Below are positions 9,383-17,733 of a stretch of DNA of 64,000 nucleotides, piece after piece (the stretch's first letter is position 1; each line of letters starts with the position of its first letter). Below the pieces are notes generated by a model. The model was not told the origin of the DNA and did no database searches. It saw nothing but the letters and a program-made list of their open reading frames with translations. The translations under genes were made by a program, and so were the position numbers. The DNA comes from Arthrospiribacter ruber (GTDB lineage: Bacteria; Bacteroidota; Bacteroidia; Cytophagales; Cyclobacteriaceae): NCBI RefSeq assembly GCF_019343195.1, contig NZ_RPHB01000001.1, positions 682,001 to 746,000 of the forward strand, given 5' to 3'.

Positions 9383-12300
9383 TCAATTAAACGTATACCT
9401 CACACCCAACTGCATTTGCCAGACATCTCCGATATTAGCGGTTCTTACAAAACTTCTTGTCGGCAATTCACCACGGGCTGGATTGAGTTGATAAGTAGGC
9501 ACATTGGATACCGGATCTATATCCACTATACCAATTGGGGATTCATTGGTGATGATCTGGCCCACCCCCCAGTTGTTGTTGAGCATATTGGTGAAATTAA
9601 AGATATCAGCACGTAGTTGTAGACTGTTTCTCTTTCCACCTACTTGGATAAAGAAATCCTGTACCACTGAAAAATCAAGCCTTCCCACTACTGGAAATTG
9701 AACTCCGTTCCTAATGGCGTAATTACCTCTTCGGGTACTCAAATGGGGATCCTGATTGATGAAGTCATTGAATATTTCCCTTTGCTGACTTGCCGAAAAT
9801 GTAGTTCCATTGACAGTCAATGGAGCAAAGGCCATCTCCTGAAGCTGGGCTTCTGTAGGCACAAAAAGAAGGTCGTTACCGACAATTAGGTCTCCGTTAA
9901 TGTCGGTATTGTATACATAGGATTCTACACCTTGATTTCTCAGTTCATAAAAAAGAGAAACTGAGGTCGCCATATTTTTAGCGTACTCTTTACGGTACCC
10001 TATCGAACTGATGATTCTATGCCTTTGGTCATCCAAAGAAAAGCCCAATTCCGGGAAATTACTTCCTCTTACAGCATGAATGTTTTCATAGGATAAGTAA
10101 TGTTGTGTATTGCCGTCCACCATGTTTTTGGAAACCCCATAGTTGTATGCAGCCATGGCATGGAGCCCGTTGTCGAAGTTTTTCTGAAGCTGAAAAGTCA
10201 AGCTGTAAGCATATCCTTGTGAGGTATTGTCAAGGACTACCGCATTAGTAATATTAGGATTCCTTCTATTGGCCTCATCCGAAAACCCATAAAGCGGCCT
10301 GTTGTCGGGTCCTGCAAGATTTCTTGTAGCGGGCATTAGATTGGAATCATAAAACAATAAGTCAGAAACCTGGGCCGTGTAGATACCTTCAAATGTACCT
10401 ACAATACCGCCAAAAAGCTCTTTGTCTATACCTATATTGCTTCTCCAAACTTGTGGATTTCTAAAGTTTTGGTCAATATAGGCCAGGTCGTAGGTGTCCG
10501 GAGTGCCGCCATTTTGTGGAATGTAAGCATTAGGGTCAGGGCTGAAGGGGAAATTACTTGTATTGTCTTCTCTGATCTGTCCCTGAAGCACTCCGTTGGT
10601 GTTGACCATATTGGAAATATTGATGTAAATAGGCCTACCGGAAAATAGACCTGTACCGCCTCTTACCTGAAAAGTCCTATCTCCTTTCACATCCCAATTG
10701 AAGCCCATTCTTGGGCTCCACATGTATTGTGGAGACGGCAAACGATCGGTTCTGATGCTTATCTGCTCCCCGTCCGGTCGCCTAAAGTCCAGCTCAGCTG
10801 CTTCGGGATTGAACCTTGCCGTTTGCCCATAGAATGGAACATCAAGTCTGACACCTAAGGTTACTTTAAGTCTGTTGGTGACATTGATTTCATCTTGGAT
10901 GTATGCACTGGCAATGTAAGCCTGTGTATTTGCTGTAGGAACACTGCCGTCAGGTAAGGCGGAAAACTGTCTTTGGAACCTTCTTAACTCGACCTCTTCA
11001 CCTGCTACATCACGGTAAAAATCATCCAATGAATTATAGACATAATGTCCGAAAAATGTTGGGGTAAAAGTATAGTTGAAATTGAAATATTCGAAGTTGA
11101 CTCCTGCTGTCAGGGTATGGTTGTTCAGATAAGCAGAAAAATTGTTTTGAAATTGCCAGACATCCGAATCCAGCGCTCTGTTGGGTGAAAGTAAGTCTGT
11201 CCCGAAAGAGATATAGTTTCTGCCACCTTCCAAAATATCCACCATAGGGAAATCTCCGCCTTCCCATGATCTGAAATTCCTGTTAGAAGTCAGGCCAAAC
11301 CTGAGTTCATTGGAAAATCTATTGCCGAAGGATGAGTTCAATTCAATTATGCCGGAGTAGATGTTGTCATTAAGGAGGTAGTTTGAATTTTGGAAATTAA
11401 GGGAAAATAAGTTTTGGTTTCTTCCACCAAATCCAAGGGAAGTTCTTGCCACAGGCCTTTCTCTTGAAGAAATCAGTGTATTGAACCTGGCACTTAAATG
11501 ATGGTGTTCATTTATGTTGTAATCAAGTTTGATCAGGAATTTATCTGATACTGTAGGAAGGTTGTAATCTTCGTAAAGGCCGGGATCATAGCCGTAATTG
11601 TTGATCAGGAGGTTTCTCACATCCTCCATGTCTGATTGCAATACCCGTGTTACATTGGCTCCTGATCTTCCCGGTGCATCTGCGATAAAAGGTGAGTTGG
11701 GATCAGACCTTCTTTCGGACTCGCCTGAGACAAAAAAGAACAACTTGTCTTTGATGATTGGTCCTCCCAGTCTAAACCCGTATTGCTGAACATTGAAATT
11801 TTCGGTAACTACCTCAGTTCCTCTGGCATTTGTTCCTACCATTCGGTCGTTCCTGTTATTGATAAAAGCTGATCCGCGGAATTCATTGTCTCCTGATCGG
11901 GTAATGGCATTTATTCCTGCTCCTGTAAATCCACCTTGGGTGACATCATAGGGGGCAATATTTACTTGTATCTCTTCAATAGCATCCAGTGAAATGGGGG
12001 TGGAGTTGGTAGGTGCACCTGGAATAGATCCTGTCAGTCCAAAGGCATTGTTGAAAATACTCCCATCCAAGGAAAAGTTAATGGATTTTGGGTCTTGCCC
12101 AGCAAAGGACTCACCATTTGATTGCGGAGTAAGTCGGGTGAAGTCCTGTACGCTTCTGCTTAAAGTAGGCATTGTCATCAATGCTTCTCTATTGATGGTA
12201 GTAGCAGCACCTGTTCTTTCATCATTCAGCAAATTGTCCCTAAATGCTGAAACTTCTACAGTTTCCAGATCGAAATCATCATCGTTGAGTTCAAGGTCCA

Positions 12301-12628
12301 AAACAAACCTTTGGCCCAACCTTAGATTGATGTTGTTGATGATTTTGGTTTCAAATCCAATGAAAGAAACCTCCACCCTGTAAGGGCCTCCTGTACGCAT
12401 ATTAGGAATGGTGTACCTACCATTTGCTTGGGAAACAGTCGTATAATTTGTACCCGAGGGCGTATGTACAGCTTGGATAGTTGCGCCTGGTAGGGGATCT
12501 CCTAAATCATCTGTGATAAGCCCGGTGAGGCCTGAAGTGGTGGTGCCTTGACCATAGGATGGAAGTGACATAATTACCACCATAAAAAAGGATATAAGGA
12601 TATACTTAAGGATTTGTAGGATTTTCAT
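9383..12628 (-). CDS. TonB-dependent receptor, Oar-like, with CarboxypepD_reg domain
   Basis: This 1081-residue outer-membrane protein has a signal peptide (1-27, ending SYGQ), a carboxypeptidase-regulatory-like beta-sandwich (about 30-125; SGLTGLITDDLGDPLPGATI), a plug domain (about 140-260) and a large 22-strand-type barrel ending in an aromatic strand (QLGVRYTFN). The plug segments RSVQDFTRLTPQSNG and DAIEEIQVNIAPYDV are typical of Oar-like receptors, which import large ligands or act in envelope processes using TonB energy. No SusD-like lipoprotein lies next to it, so it is not a classical polysaccharide-utilisation SusCD pair. It is divergent from another receptor at 12924, with dyad sites in the shared spacer. 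The substrate cannot be read from sequence. Confidence 0.9.
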   Translation of the reverse strand: MKILQILKYILISFFMVVIMSLPSYGQGTTTSGLTGLITDDLGDPLPGATIQAVHTPSGTNYTTVSQANGRYTIPNMRTGGPYRVEVSFIGFETKIINNINLRLGQRFVLDLELNDDDFDLETVEVSAFRDNLLNDERTGAATTINREALMTMPTLSRSVQDFTRLTPQSNGESFAGQDPKSINFSLDGSIFNNAFGLTGSIPGAPTNSTPISLDAIEEIQVNIAPYDVTQGGFTGAGINAITRSGDNEFRGSAFINNRNDRMVGTNARGTEVVTENFNVQQYGFRLGGPIIKDKLFFFVSGESERRSDPNSPFIADAPGRSGANVTRVLQSDMEDVRNLLINNYGYDPGLYEDYNLPTVSDKFLIKLDYNINEHHHLSARFNTLISSRERPVARTSLGFGGRNQNLFSLNFQNSNYLLNDNIYSGIIELNSSFGNRFSNELRFGLTSNRNFRSWEGGDFPMVDILEGGRNYISFGTDLLSPNRALDSDVWQFQNNFSAYLNNHTLTAGVNFEYFNFNYTFTPTFFGHYVYNSLDDFYRDVAGEEVELRRFQRQFSALPDGSVPTANTQAYIASAYIQDEINVTNRLKVTLGVRLDVPFYGQTARFNPEAAELDFRRPDGEQISIRTDRLPSPQYMWSPRMGFNWDVKGDRTFQVRGGTGLFSGRPIYINISNMVNTNGVLQGQIREDNTSNFPFSPDPNAYIPQNGGTPDTYDLAYIDQNFRNPQVWRSNIGIDKELFGGIVGTFEGIYTAQVSDLLFYDSNLMPATRNLAGPDNRPLYGFSDEANRRNPNITNAVVLDNTSQGYAYSLTFQLQKNFDNGLHAMAAYNYGVSKNMVDGNTQHYLSYENIHAVRGSNFPELGFSLDDQRHRIISSIGYRKEYAKNMATSVSLFYELRNQGVESYVYNTDINGDLIVGNDLLFVPTEAQLQEMAFAPLTVNGTTFSASQQREIFNDFINQDPHLSTRRGNYAIRNGVQFPVVGRLDFSVVQDFFIQVGGKRNSLQLRADIFNFTNMLNNNWGVGQIITNESPIGIVDIDPVSNVPTYQLNPARGELPTRSFVRTANIGDVWQMQLGVRYTFN

Positions 12629-12923
12629 GGAGACAACTTTTGGTTATGAAATTTTATTTTAACCAAGTCTATGCCCTTAATAAATAATATGGTATCAGTG
12701 TGATTATAAGGTGTAAAATATGGTTTGATATGATTTTATATGTAGAATGTTTCTACACATGATGGAATATTTCTACACTTTTAATTCACTTCAAAGATGA
12801 ATAATTGGACGTTTTGATTTTTTAAAATTTTTAAATCCTATAAAAAAGATAGGGTATATAGGAATATAAAAATTTTGATTTAATTTTGAGAAAAAAAATT
12901 CATACTTTAACAATAGGATATAT
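12629..12923. promoter_or_regulatory. Divergent promoter region with paired dyad sites
   Basis: This 295-base AT-rich spacer separates two divergent TonB-receptor genes. It contains a perfect dyad tgtagaa-N3-ttctaca at 12741-12757 and a second, weaker copy whose right arm ttctaca repeats exactly 20 bases downstream (12771-12777). A TAATTTTG at 12881-12888 matches the Bacteroidota -7 consensus TAnnTTTG, 36 bases before the plus-strand start codon. The dyads are candidate operators; the binding regulator is unknown. Confidence 0.45.
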
Positions 12924-15488
12924 ATGATATATAGTTACAGATTGGTTGCAGTGATGGTCTTTTTTATGTGGTCAGGTTTTACTTACGGTCAGCAAGATGT
13001 TGCCGGAAATGTAGTGGATTCAAATGGCTTAGCCCTAGAAGGAGCAACTATTATTGCTCGGAAGCAAAATCAGTTTGTTCTTTCTGATAAGGAAGGAAAA
13101 TTTGTTATGAAGTCCCTTGATGGTTTTCCTTTGAAATTGGAGGTCAGTTATGTGGGATTCCAACCACAATCTTTCTTTTTGGATGCTCCCTCTTTGGACT
13201 TGAAAATTATTTTGGAAGAAGATAACATGTTGGGGGAAGTAATTGTCACTTCAAGAAGGAGGCAAGAAGAAATCCAACAGGTGCCTATTCCAGTTTCGGT
13301 AGTCAGTGGAGATTTATTGGAGGAAACACAGGCCTTTAATGTCAATAGATTAAAGGAGTTGGTACCTACCGTACAACTCTATTCTTCCAACCCAAGAAAT
13401 ACAACTTTAAACATCAGGGGATTAGGTTCCACCTTCGGACTGACCAATGATGGGATTGATCCGGGTGTAGGGTTTTATGTAGATGGTGTTTACTATGCCA
13501 GACCAGCTGTGACAGCACTTGACTTTATAGATGTAGATCAAATTGAAGTATTGCGCGGTCCACAAGGAACCCTATTTGGGAAAAACACTACAGCTGGGGC
13601 CTTTAACATTACCACACGAAGACCTAGATTTCAACCTGATGCTACTGTTGAATCAAGTTTTGGCAATTTTGGCTTTGTACAGACCCGAGGCTCGGTTACA
13701 GGTCCAATTTCTCAAAAGCTGGCAGCAAGATTGTCTTTTTCAGGAACCAAAAGAGACGGATTGCTCTATAACGTTACTACTCAGAAGCACACCAATGATT
13801 TAAATAACCTTGGCTTAAGGGGACAATTGCTCTATGTGCCATCCGAAAAGGTGGAGGTTTTAGTGGCAGGTGATTTTACCAGGCAAAGGCCGGATGGTTA
13901 TGCCCAGGTAATAGCCGGTGTGGTAGAGACCAGAAGAGCACCATTCAGGCAATTCAGTCAAATCATCAGTGACCTCAATTATTCCCTACCAAGTACCAAT
14001 CCTTTTGATCGAATCATCGACCATGATACGCCTTGGAGATCAGGAAATGATTTGGGTGGCGTATCGGTCAATGTGGAAGCAGATATCTTGGGTGGTACAT
14101 TGACTTCGACCTCGGCTTGGAGGTATTGGAACTGGGATCCGTCCAATGACCGGGATTTTACAGGACTACAGGCTTTAAGCCTTTCTCAGGCACCTTCTAG
14201 ACACGATCAATGGTCTCAAGAAGTGCGATACGCAGGTGAGATTTCAAATCACTTATCAGTTCTTGTCGGAGGTTTTGGCCTATGGCAAGATTTGAGTTCC
14301 ACTCCTTTTCATACAGAGGAGTCAGGTATCCACCAATGGAGATTTGTTCAAAACAATCAAAGCCCCTTGTGGCAAACTCCGGGCTTATTGGAGGGATATG
14401 GCATTAGGACTACCAATAGCATGGTTTCCTTTAGTGGAGCCATTTTCGGACAGTTAGATTGGAAAATCAACGATCAATTTAACTTATTACAAGGATTCAG
14501 GTGGAATTATGATGAGAAGCAGGTATATTTTAATAGAAAGACGTATGGAGGTCTCCAAACTTCTGATCCTGATCTTTTAGCTTTACAAAGTTCTGTTTAC
14601 AATGACCAAGAGTTTGAGGCATTTGTAGATGAATCCAATTTTTCGGGACAAATTACTTTAGCTTACAGGCCAAGCCGTAAGATCAATAGCTTTGCTACAT
14701 TTTCATCCAGCTTCAAGCCAGTAGGAATCAATTTGGGAGGATTGCCAAGGGAAAATGGAAGAACCATGTTGGAACTGGCAAGGATAGAACCGGAATTTGT
14801 TCTTCATTATGAAGCGGGGGTAAAAACCAACCCTACCAATAGGTCCACATTGAACATGGTGATACACAATTCTGACATTACCAATTTCCAGGCTTTGGTG
14901 CAGACTCCGGATCTTTCGGTCAATCGGGGATATTTGGCAAATGCAGAGCAGGTAAGGGTAAGAGGAATGGAGTTGGATTGGACATACCGAAACAATAAGA
15001 ACTTCAATACTTTTGGGTCCATAGCATTGACCGACGCGAAATACATAAAATTCACCAATGCTCCTGTGCCTTTGGAGGAGGTAGGAGGGGAAAGTTTTAA
15101 GGATATTTCCGGAGGAAGACTCCCGGGGGTGTCCAAGTGGGCGGGTTCTTTTGGAGGTGAATGGTCTACAGATGCCAAGTTATTTGGAATTGAAGGCAAG
15201 TTCTTTGTTGGATCAGAACTTTTCTTTAGATCTGAATTTTCGAGCAGCCCATCTCCATCCCAATATCTAAATATTGACGCTTATGCCTTATTGAATGCGA
15301 GAACAGGATTCAGGGCGCCAAAGGGTTTCTCATTCTTTTTATGGTCCAGAAACTTGACTGATACGGATTACTTTGAATTGCTCCTGCCAGGTGCGGGCAA
15401 TGCCGGACATTATGCTGGCGTGCTTGGAGATCCAAGGACGTTTGGAATTACCATGAAATTTGTTTTGGAAAGTAATAATAAAAACTAG
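12924..15488 (+). CDS. TonB-dependent receptor with CarboxypepD_reg domain
   Basis: This 854-residue receptor has a signal peptide (about 1-23, ending TYGQ), a carboxypeptidase-regulatory-like domain (about 25-105) and a TonB-box-like stretch before the plug (GEVIVTSRRR). The plug is well conserved (VPIPVSVVSG, NIRGLGSTFG, VDGVYYARP, QIEVLRGPQGTLFGKNTTAGAFN), followed by a barrel ending near TFGITMKFVLE. Plug signatures such as RGPQGTLFGKN are typical of siderophore- or small-ligand receptors of the iron-type TBDR group, but the ligand is not identifiable here. An Rrf2-type iron-sulfur regulator follows 117 bases downstream, which would fit iron or redox control; this is inference. Confidence 0.9.
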   Translation: MIYSYRLVAVMVFFMWSGFTYGQQDVAGNVVDSNGLALEGATIIARKQNQFVLSDKEGKFVMKSLDGFPLKLEVSYVGFQPQSFFLDAPSLDLKIILEEDNMLGEVIVTSRRRQEEIQQVPIPVSVVSGDLLEETQAFNVNRLKELVPTVQLYSSNPRNTTLNIRGLGSTFGLTNDGIDPGVGFYVDGVYYARPAVTALDFIDVDQIEVLRGPQGTLFGKNTTAGAFNITTRRPRFQPDATVESSFGNFGFVQTRGSVTGPISQKLAARLSFSGTKRDGLLYNVTTQKHTNDLNNLGLRGQLLYVPSEKVEVLVAGDFTRQRPDGYAQVIAGVVETRRAPFRQFSQIISDLNYSLPSTNPFDRIIDHDTPWRSGNDLGGVSVNVEADILGGTLTSTSAWRYWNWDPSNDRDFTGLQALSLSQAPSRHDQWSQEVRYAGEISNHLSVLVGGFGLWQDLSSTPFHTEESGIHQWRFVQNNQSPLWQTPGLLEGYGIRTTNSMVSFSGAIFGQLDWKINDQFNLLQGFRWNYDEKQVYFNRKTYGGLQTSDPDLLALQSSVYNDQEFEAFVDESNFSGQITLAYRPSRKINSFATFSSSFKPVGINLGGLPRENGRTMLELARIEPEFVLHYEAGVKTNPTNRSTLNMVIHNSDITNFQALVQTPDLSVNRGYLANAEQVRVRGMELDWTYRNNKNFNTFGSIALTDAKYIKFTNAPVPLEEVGGESFKDISGGRLPGVSKWAGSFGGEWSTDAKLFGIEGKFFVGSELFFRSEFSSSPSPSQYLNIDAYALLNARTGFRAPKGFSFFLWSRNLTDTDYFELLLPGAGNAGHYAGVLGDPRTFGITMKFVLESNNKN

Positions 15489-15578
15489 TTTACAGGTTGA
15501 CCTGCCATCAAAGCTTTTTCTTAGCTTTAAAAAAATCAATATTTGGAATAAAAATCCATATCGATGAATACATATTTT

Positions 15579-15601
15579 GTATTTTGGACATTCTAAAATA
15601 C
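15579..15601 (+). promoter_or_regulatory. Candidate Rrf2 operator (dyad just upstream of the start codon)
   Basis: A 10-base dyad, gtattttgga-cat-tctaaaatac, with only one mismatch between arms, ends four bases before the ATG of the Rrf2-family gene. Rrf2/IscR regulators commonly bind palindromes of this size and often repress themselves, so autoregulation is likely. A site this close to the start would block transcription or translation initiation directly. Confidence 0.5.
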
Positions 15602-15605
15602 AGAT

Positions 15606-16016
15606 ATGCTTTCCAAAAGAGCCAAATACGCCATCAAGACAATTCTTTTTCTATACGAAAACCAAAATCAAGTTCCGATTTCAGCCAAGGCTATTTCCCA
15701 AGCTGAAAATATTCCGTACAAATTTCTCGAAAATATCCTAAGAGACCTGAAGTCACATCAGATAGTCAAAAGCCTTCGTGGAGCTGAGGGAGGATATTCT
15801 TTAGGTAAAGATCCTGCCAATATTTCCGTGGCAGAACTCATGAGAGTGATTGATGGCCCTATAGCCTTAATTCCATGCGTATCGGAGAATTTTTACGAAT
15901 CCTGCAACGAATGTAAAGATGAAGAAACATGTAGGATCAGGAAGATATTCGGGCAACTTAGAGATGAAATGTTAAAGGTGCTGAAAAGCTCCATTATAGA
16001 TTTATCCAAACTATAG
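15606..16016 (+). CDS. Rrf2 family transcriptional regulator with Fe-S cysteines
   Basis: This 136-residue regulator has an N-terminal winged helix (about 1-60; LSKRAKYAIKTILFLYEN, RGAEGGYSLGK) and a cysteine cluster at C91, C100, C103 and C109, placed like the IscR/NsrR/RsrR Fe-S ligands. It likely senses iron-sulfur status, iron, NO or redox state and represses genes through a palindromic operator; a matching dyad lies immediately upstream. It stands between a TonB receptor (same strand) and a convergent PLP enzyme that ends 4 bases away. The receptor upstream is a possible target, but no similar dyad was noticed in front of that gene. Confidence 0.85.
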   Translation: MLSKRAKYAIKTILFLYENQNQVPISAKAISQAENIPYKFLENILRDLKSHQIVKSLRGAEGGYSLGKDPANISVAELMRVIDGPIALIPCVSENFYESCNECKDEETCRIRKIFGQLRDEMLKVLKSSIIDLSKL

Positions 16017-16020
16017 CTGC

Positions 16021-17121
16021 TCATGCCCCTTCCACATGGTCGGCCCATTCTCCGTCCAGTTTGAGATAGCTCTTCATGCAGTCAGCTGTCATACAGCTGT
16101 GGATGGGAAGTATGCCAATTAAGTCACCGACTTTGATGGTATTCAGCAGTTCATCTGAGGCCTTGACAATCCCGTGTTCCTGAGATATGCTTTTCAGAAA
16201 TGAACGGGATGATGGAATGGTCCAACCCTGATCGTTTAACAGTACCACTTCTCCGAAATTTTTCTCTCCATTTGGTTCCATCAGTACATCTTTGGCCAAG
16301 TGAACCCCTCCACCGTGCACCAGGATTTCCTTACGTTCTTTTTTGATATCTACCACTGGTACTGCCAAAGCTACTGCTACGTCCTCTTTTTGACATGAGC
16401 CCAGCTGTACTTGCATCATGTCATAGAATACAAAATTACCGGGTCCAATCTGGTCTACATCTCCAAAATCCTCTACTACTGCACATCCAGGCGTATCACC
16501 TACCCGGGTTTTTAATTCAGGGTATTCTGTGCTGTATTTATTTTTAAGCATGCTCAGGGCAGCTATACTTTCCTTATAGATCTGCTGTTTGTCAGCTGTA
16601 TAATAGGTGTGGCCTGGATGAAGATAAAATCCTTGAAATTTCAGATTATCAGTTTTCTTGGCAGTAAGTAAAATCGCTTCTATCAAACCAAAATCTGAAA
16701 CCTCAACACCTGTTCTTCCATAGCCGGCATCTATTTCGATAAAAAAACCAACTTCATGTTCGAGGGTGTCGGCAAGCTTTTGAGTGACATTTTCATTGAT
16801 CAGCTGTACGGAGATGCGCTGAGACTTGGCCAAGGTGTTGAGTTGGCTGCTTTCGAGCGGATTGAATGGAAAGGCGATATGTATGTTGTTCCAACCTTTG
16901 TTGCAGAAGTAAGCTGCCATTTTGATGGAAGAAACGGTAAGCTGACGTATTCCATATTCTTTGCACCAGTCACCGATCAGCTGTGATTGTGCTGTTTTGA
17001 AATGGGGAACCAGTTCTTTTCCTTGATTTTGGGCCTTTGCAGCCATGGATTCAATGTTTTTTCTGCATATCTGCTCGTTTAGCAAAAGGGTAGGGGAAGT
17101 GATTTTATCAAGGTAGGACAT
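16021..17121 (-). CDS. D-threonine aldolase / D-serine dehydratase-like PLP enzyme
   Basis: This 366-residue enzyme has an alanine-racemase-like fold-type III N-terminal barrel with the PLP lysine at K42 (VPHFKTAQS) and a C-terminal beta domain carrying PIHSCMTAD, where H341 and C343 match the zinc site of the DSD1/D-threonine aldolase family. Members cleave D-threonine or dehydrate D-serine and related beta-hydroxy-D-amino acids with PLP and a divalent metal. The H-x-C pair favours the DSD1-like zinc type, but the exact substrate cannot be told. No signal peptide, so it is cytoplasmic. It is a single gene on the minus strand. Confidence 0.8.
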   Translation of the reverse strand: MSYLDKITSPTLLLNEQICRKNIESMAAKAQNQGKELVPHFKTAQSQLIGDWCKEYGIRQLTVSSIKMAAYFCNKGWNNIHIAFPFNPLESSQLNTLAKSQRISVQLINENVTQKLADTLEHEVGFFIEIDAGYGRTGVEVSDFGLIEAILLTAKKTDNLKFQGFYLHPGHTYYTADKQQIYKESIAALSMLKNKYSTEYPELKTRVGDTPGCAVVEDFGDVDQIGPGNFVFYDMMQVQLGSCQKEDVAVALAVPVVDIKKERKEILVHGGGVHLAKDVLMEPNGEKNFGEVVLLNDQGWTIPSSRSFLKSISQEHGIVKASDELLNTIKVGDLIGILPIHSCMTADCMKSYLKLDGEWADHVEGA

Positions 17122-17300
17122 GTGTTGTGTGTTGAGGTTTTCCTTTTAATCCCGGAAAATAGGAAAGAATGCAAACAATTAAAATGTGTATTTTCTTAAA
17201 GGCTAACCTTACTTCATTATTCAATTTTCTATGTTCGAAATTCGAAATTCAAAAACGTCTAATATCAAAAATCTGCTCAACACACCATATTCTGCCCGAC

Positions 17301-17409
17301 CCCGCCCGGATGACTCGGTCGGACGGGAATCGTCAATCTTCAATCTTCAATCGTAATTCCTAATCCCTCCCTAATCGGCAAGGGACAATTACTCATTCAA
17401 TAAGGTTTT
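17301..17409. repeat. Direct repeat, left copy (about 109 bp)
   Basis: This block begins cccgcc, contains cgtcaatcttcaatc-type tandem units and ends in taaggtttt. It reappears at 17546-17653 with only scattered differences; the last ~75 bases (from tcaatcgtaattcc) are nearly identical, with one t/c change (ctaatcggc versus ctaaccggc). Confidence 0.85.
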
Positions 17410-17411
17410 CA

Positions 17412-17474
17412 GGCAAGAGTGTAATAGGATTTCCGCGGCCCTGTTAGTGTCTTCACTAACAGCTCTCTCTTGCC
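17412..17474. repeat. Nested hairpin between the two direct repeats
   Basis: The outer arms ggcaagag (17412-17419) and ctcttgcc (17467-17474) are perfectly complementary. Inside them, ctgttagtg (17441-17449) and cactaacag (17454-17462) form a 9-bp stem with a 4-base loop. It could be a REP-like palindrome, a small structured RNA or element remains. Confidence 0.6.
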
Positions 17475-17545
17475 CGTAAAAAATCGGTTAACGTTTTACC
17501 TTTAACCCTTAACTATTTTCACTGATAACTATTCACTTTTTTCTT

Positions 17546-17653
17546 CCCGCCAGGATGACCAGTCGGACAAAAATCGTCAATCGTCAATCTTCAATCGTAA
17601 TTCCTAATCCCTCCCTAACCGGCAAGGGACAATTACTCATTCAATAAGGTTTT
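17546..17653. repeat. Direct repeat, right copy (about 108 bp)
   Basis: This is the second copy of the 17301-17409 block, offset by about 244 bases. It ends 80 bases before the lipoprotein start codon at 17734, so recombination between the copies would remove the hairpin but no gene. Confidence 0.85.
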
Positions 17654-17733
17654 AAACTCGTTTGCTGTTTTTTTCTTTTAATGATTTAGTGACATTAGAA
17701 GATAATTTAATTGTACAACCAAATCTCAAAAAG

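Larger units (their letters stand above)
17122..17733. other. Repeat-rich intergenic region
   Basis: No convincing gene is present in about 610 bases. The region contains two long direct repeats with a nested hairpin between them (described separately) and short tandem tcaatct units. A reading frame of 64 codons at 17169-17363 runs across repeat sequence and is not credible. The plus-strand lipoprotein promoter should lie in the last 80 AT-rich bases. Confidence 0.6.

Noticed and set aside
9383-12628. SusC/SusD polysaccharide-utilisation pair
   Set aside because: No SusD-like lipoprotein gene lies next to the receptor on either side.
15510-15528. Terminator after the second TonB receptor
   Set aside because: The aaagct/agcttt hairpin is AT-rich and followed by A, not T, on the coding strand.
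15497-15706. 69-codon frame overlapping the Rrf2 start
   Set aside because: Shares sequence with the Rrf2 gene in another frame and with its operator dyad; no support.
17169-17363. 64-codon frame in the repeat-rich spacer
   Set aside because: Covers direct-repeat sequence with no domain or signal features.
17301-17653. CRISPR-like array
   Set aside because: Only two long repeats with one interval holding a hairpin; no regular short repeats and no cas genes.
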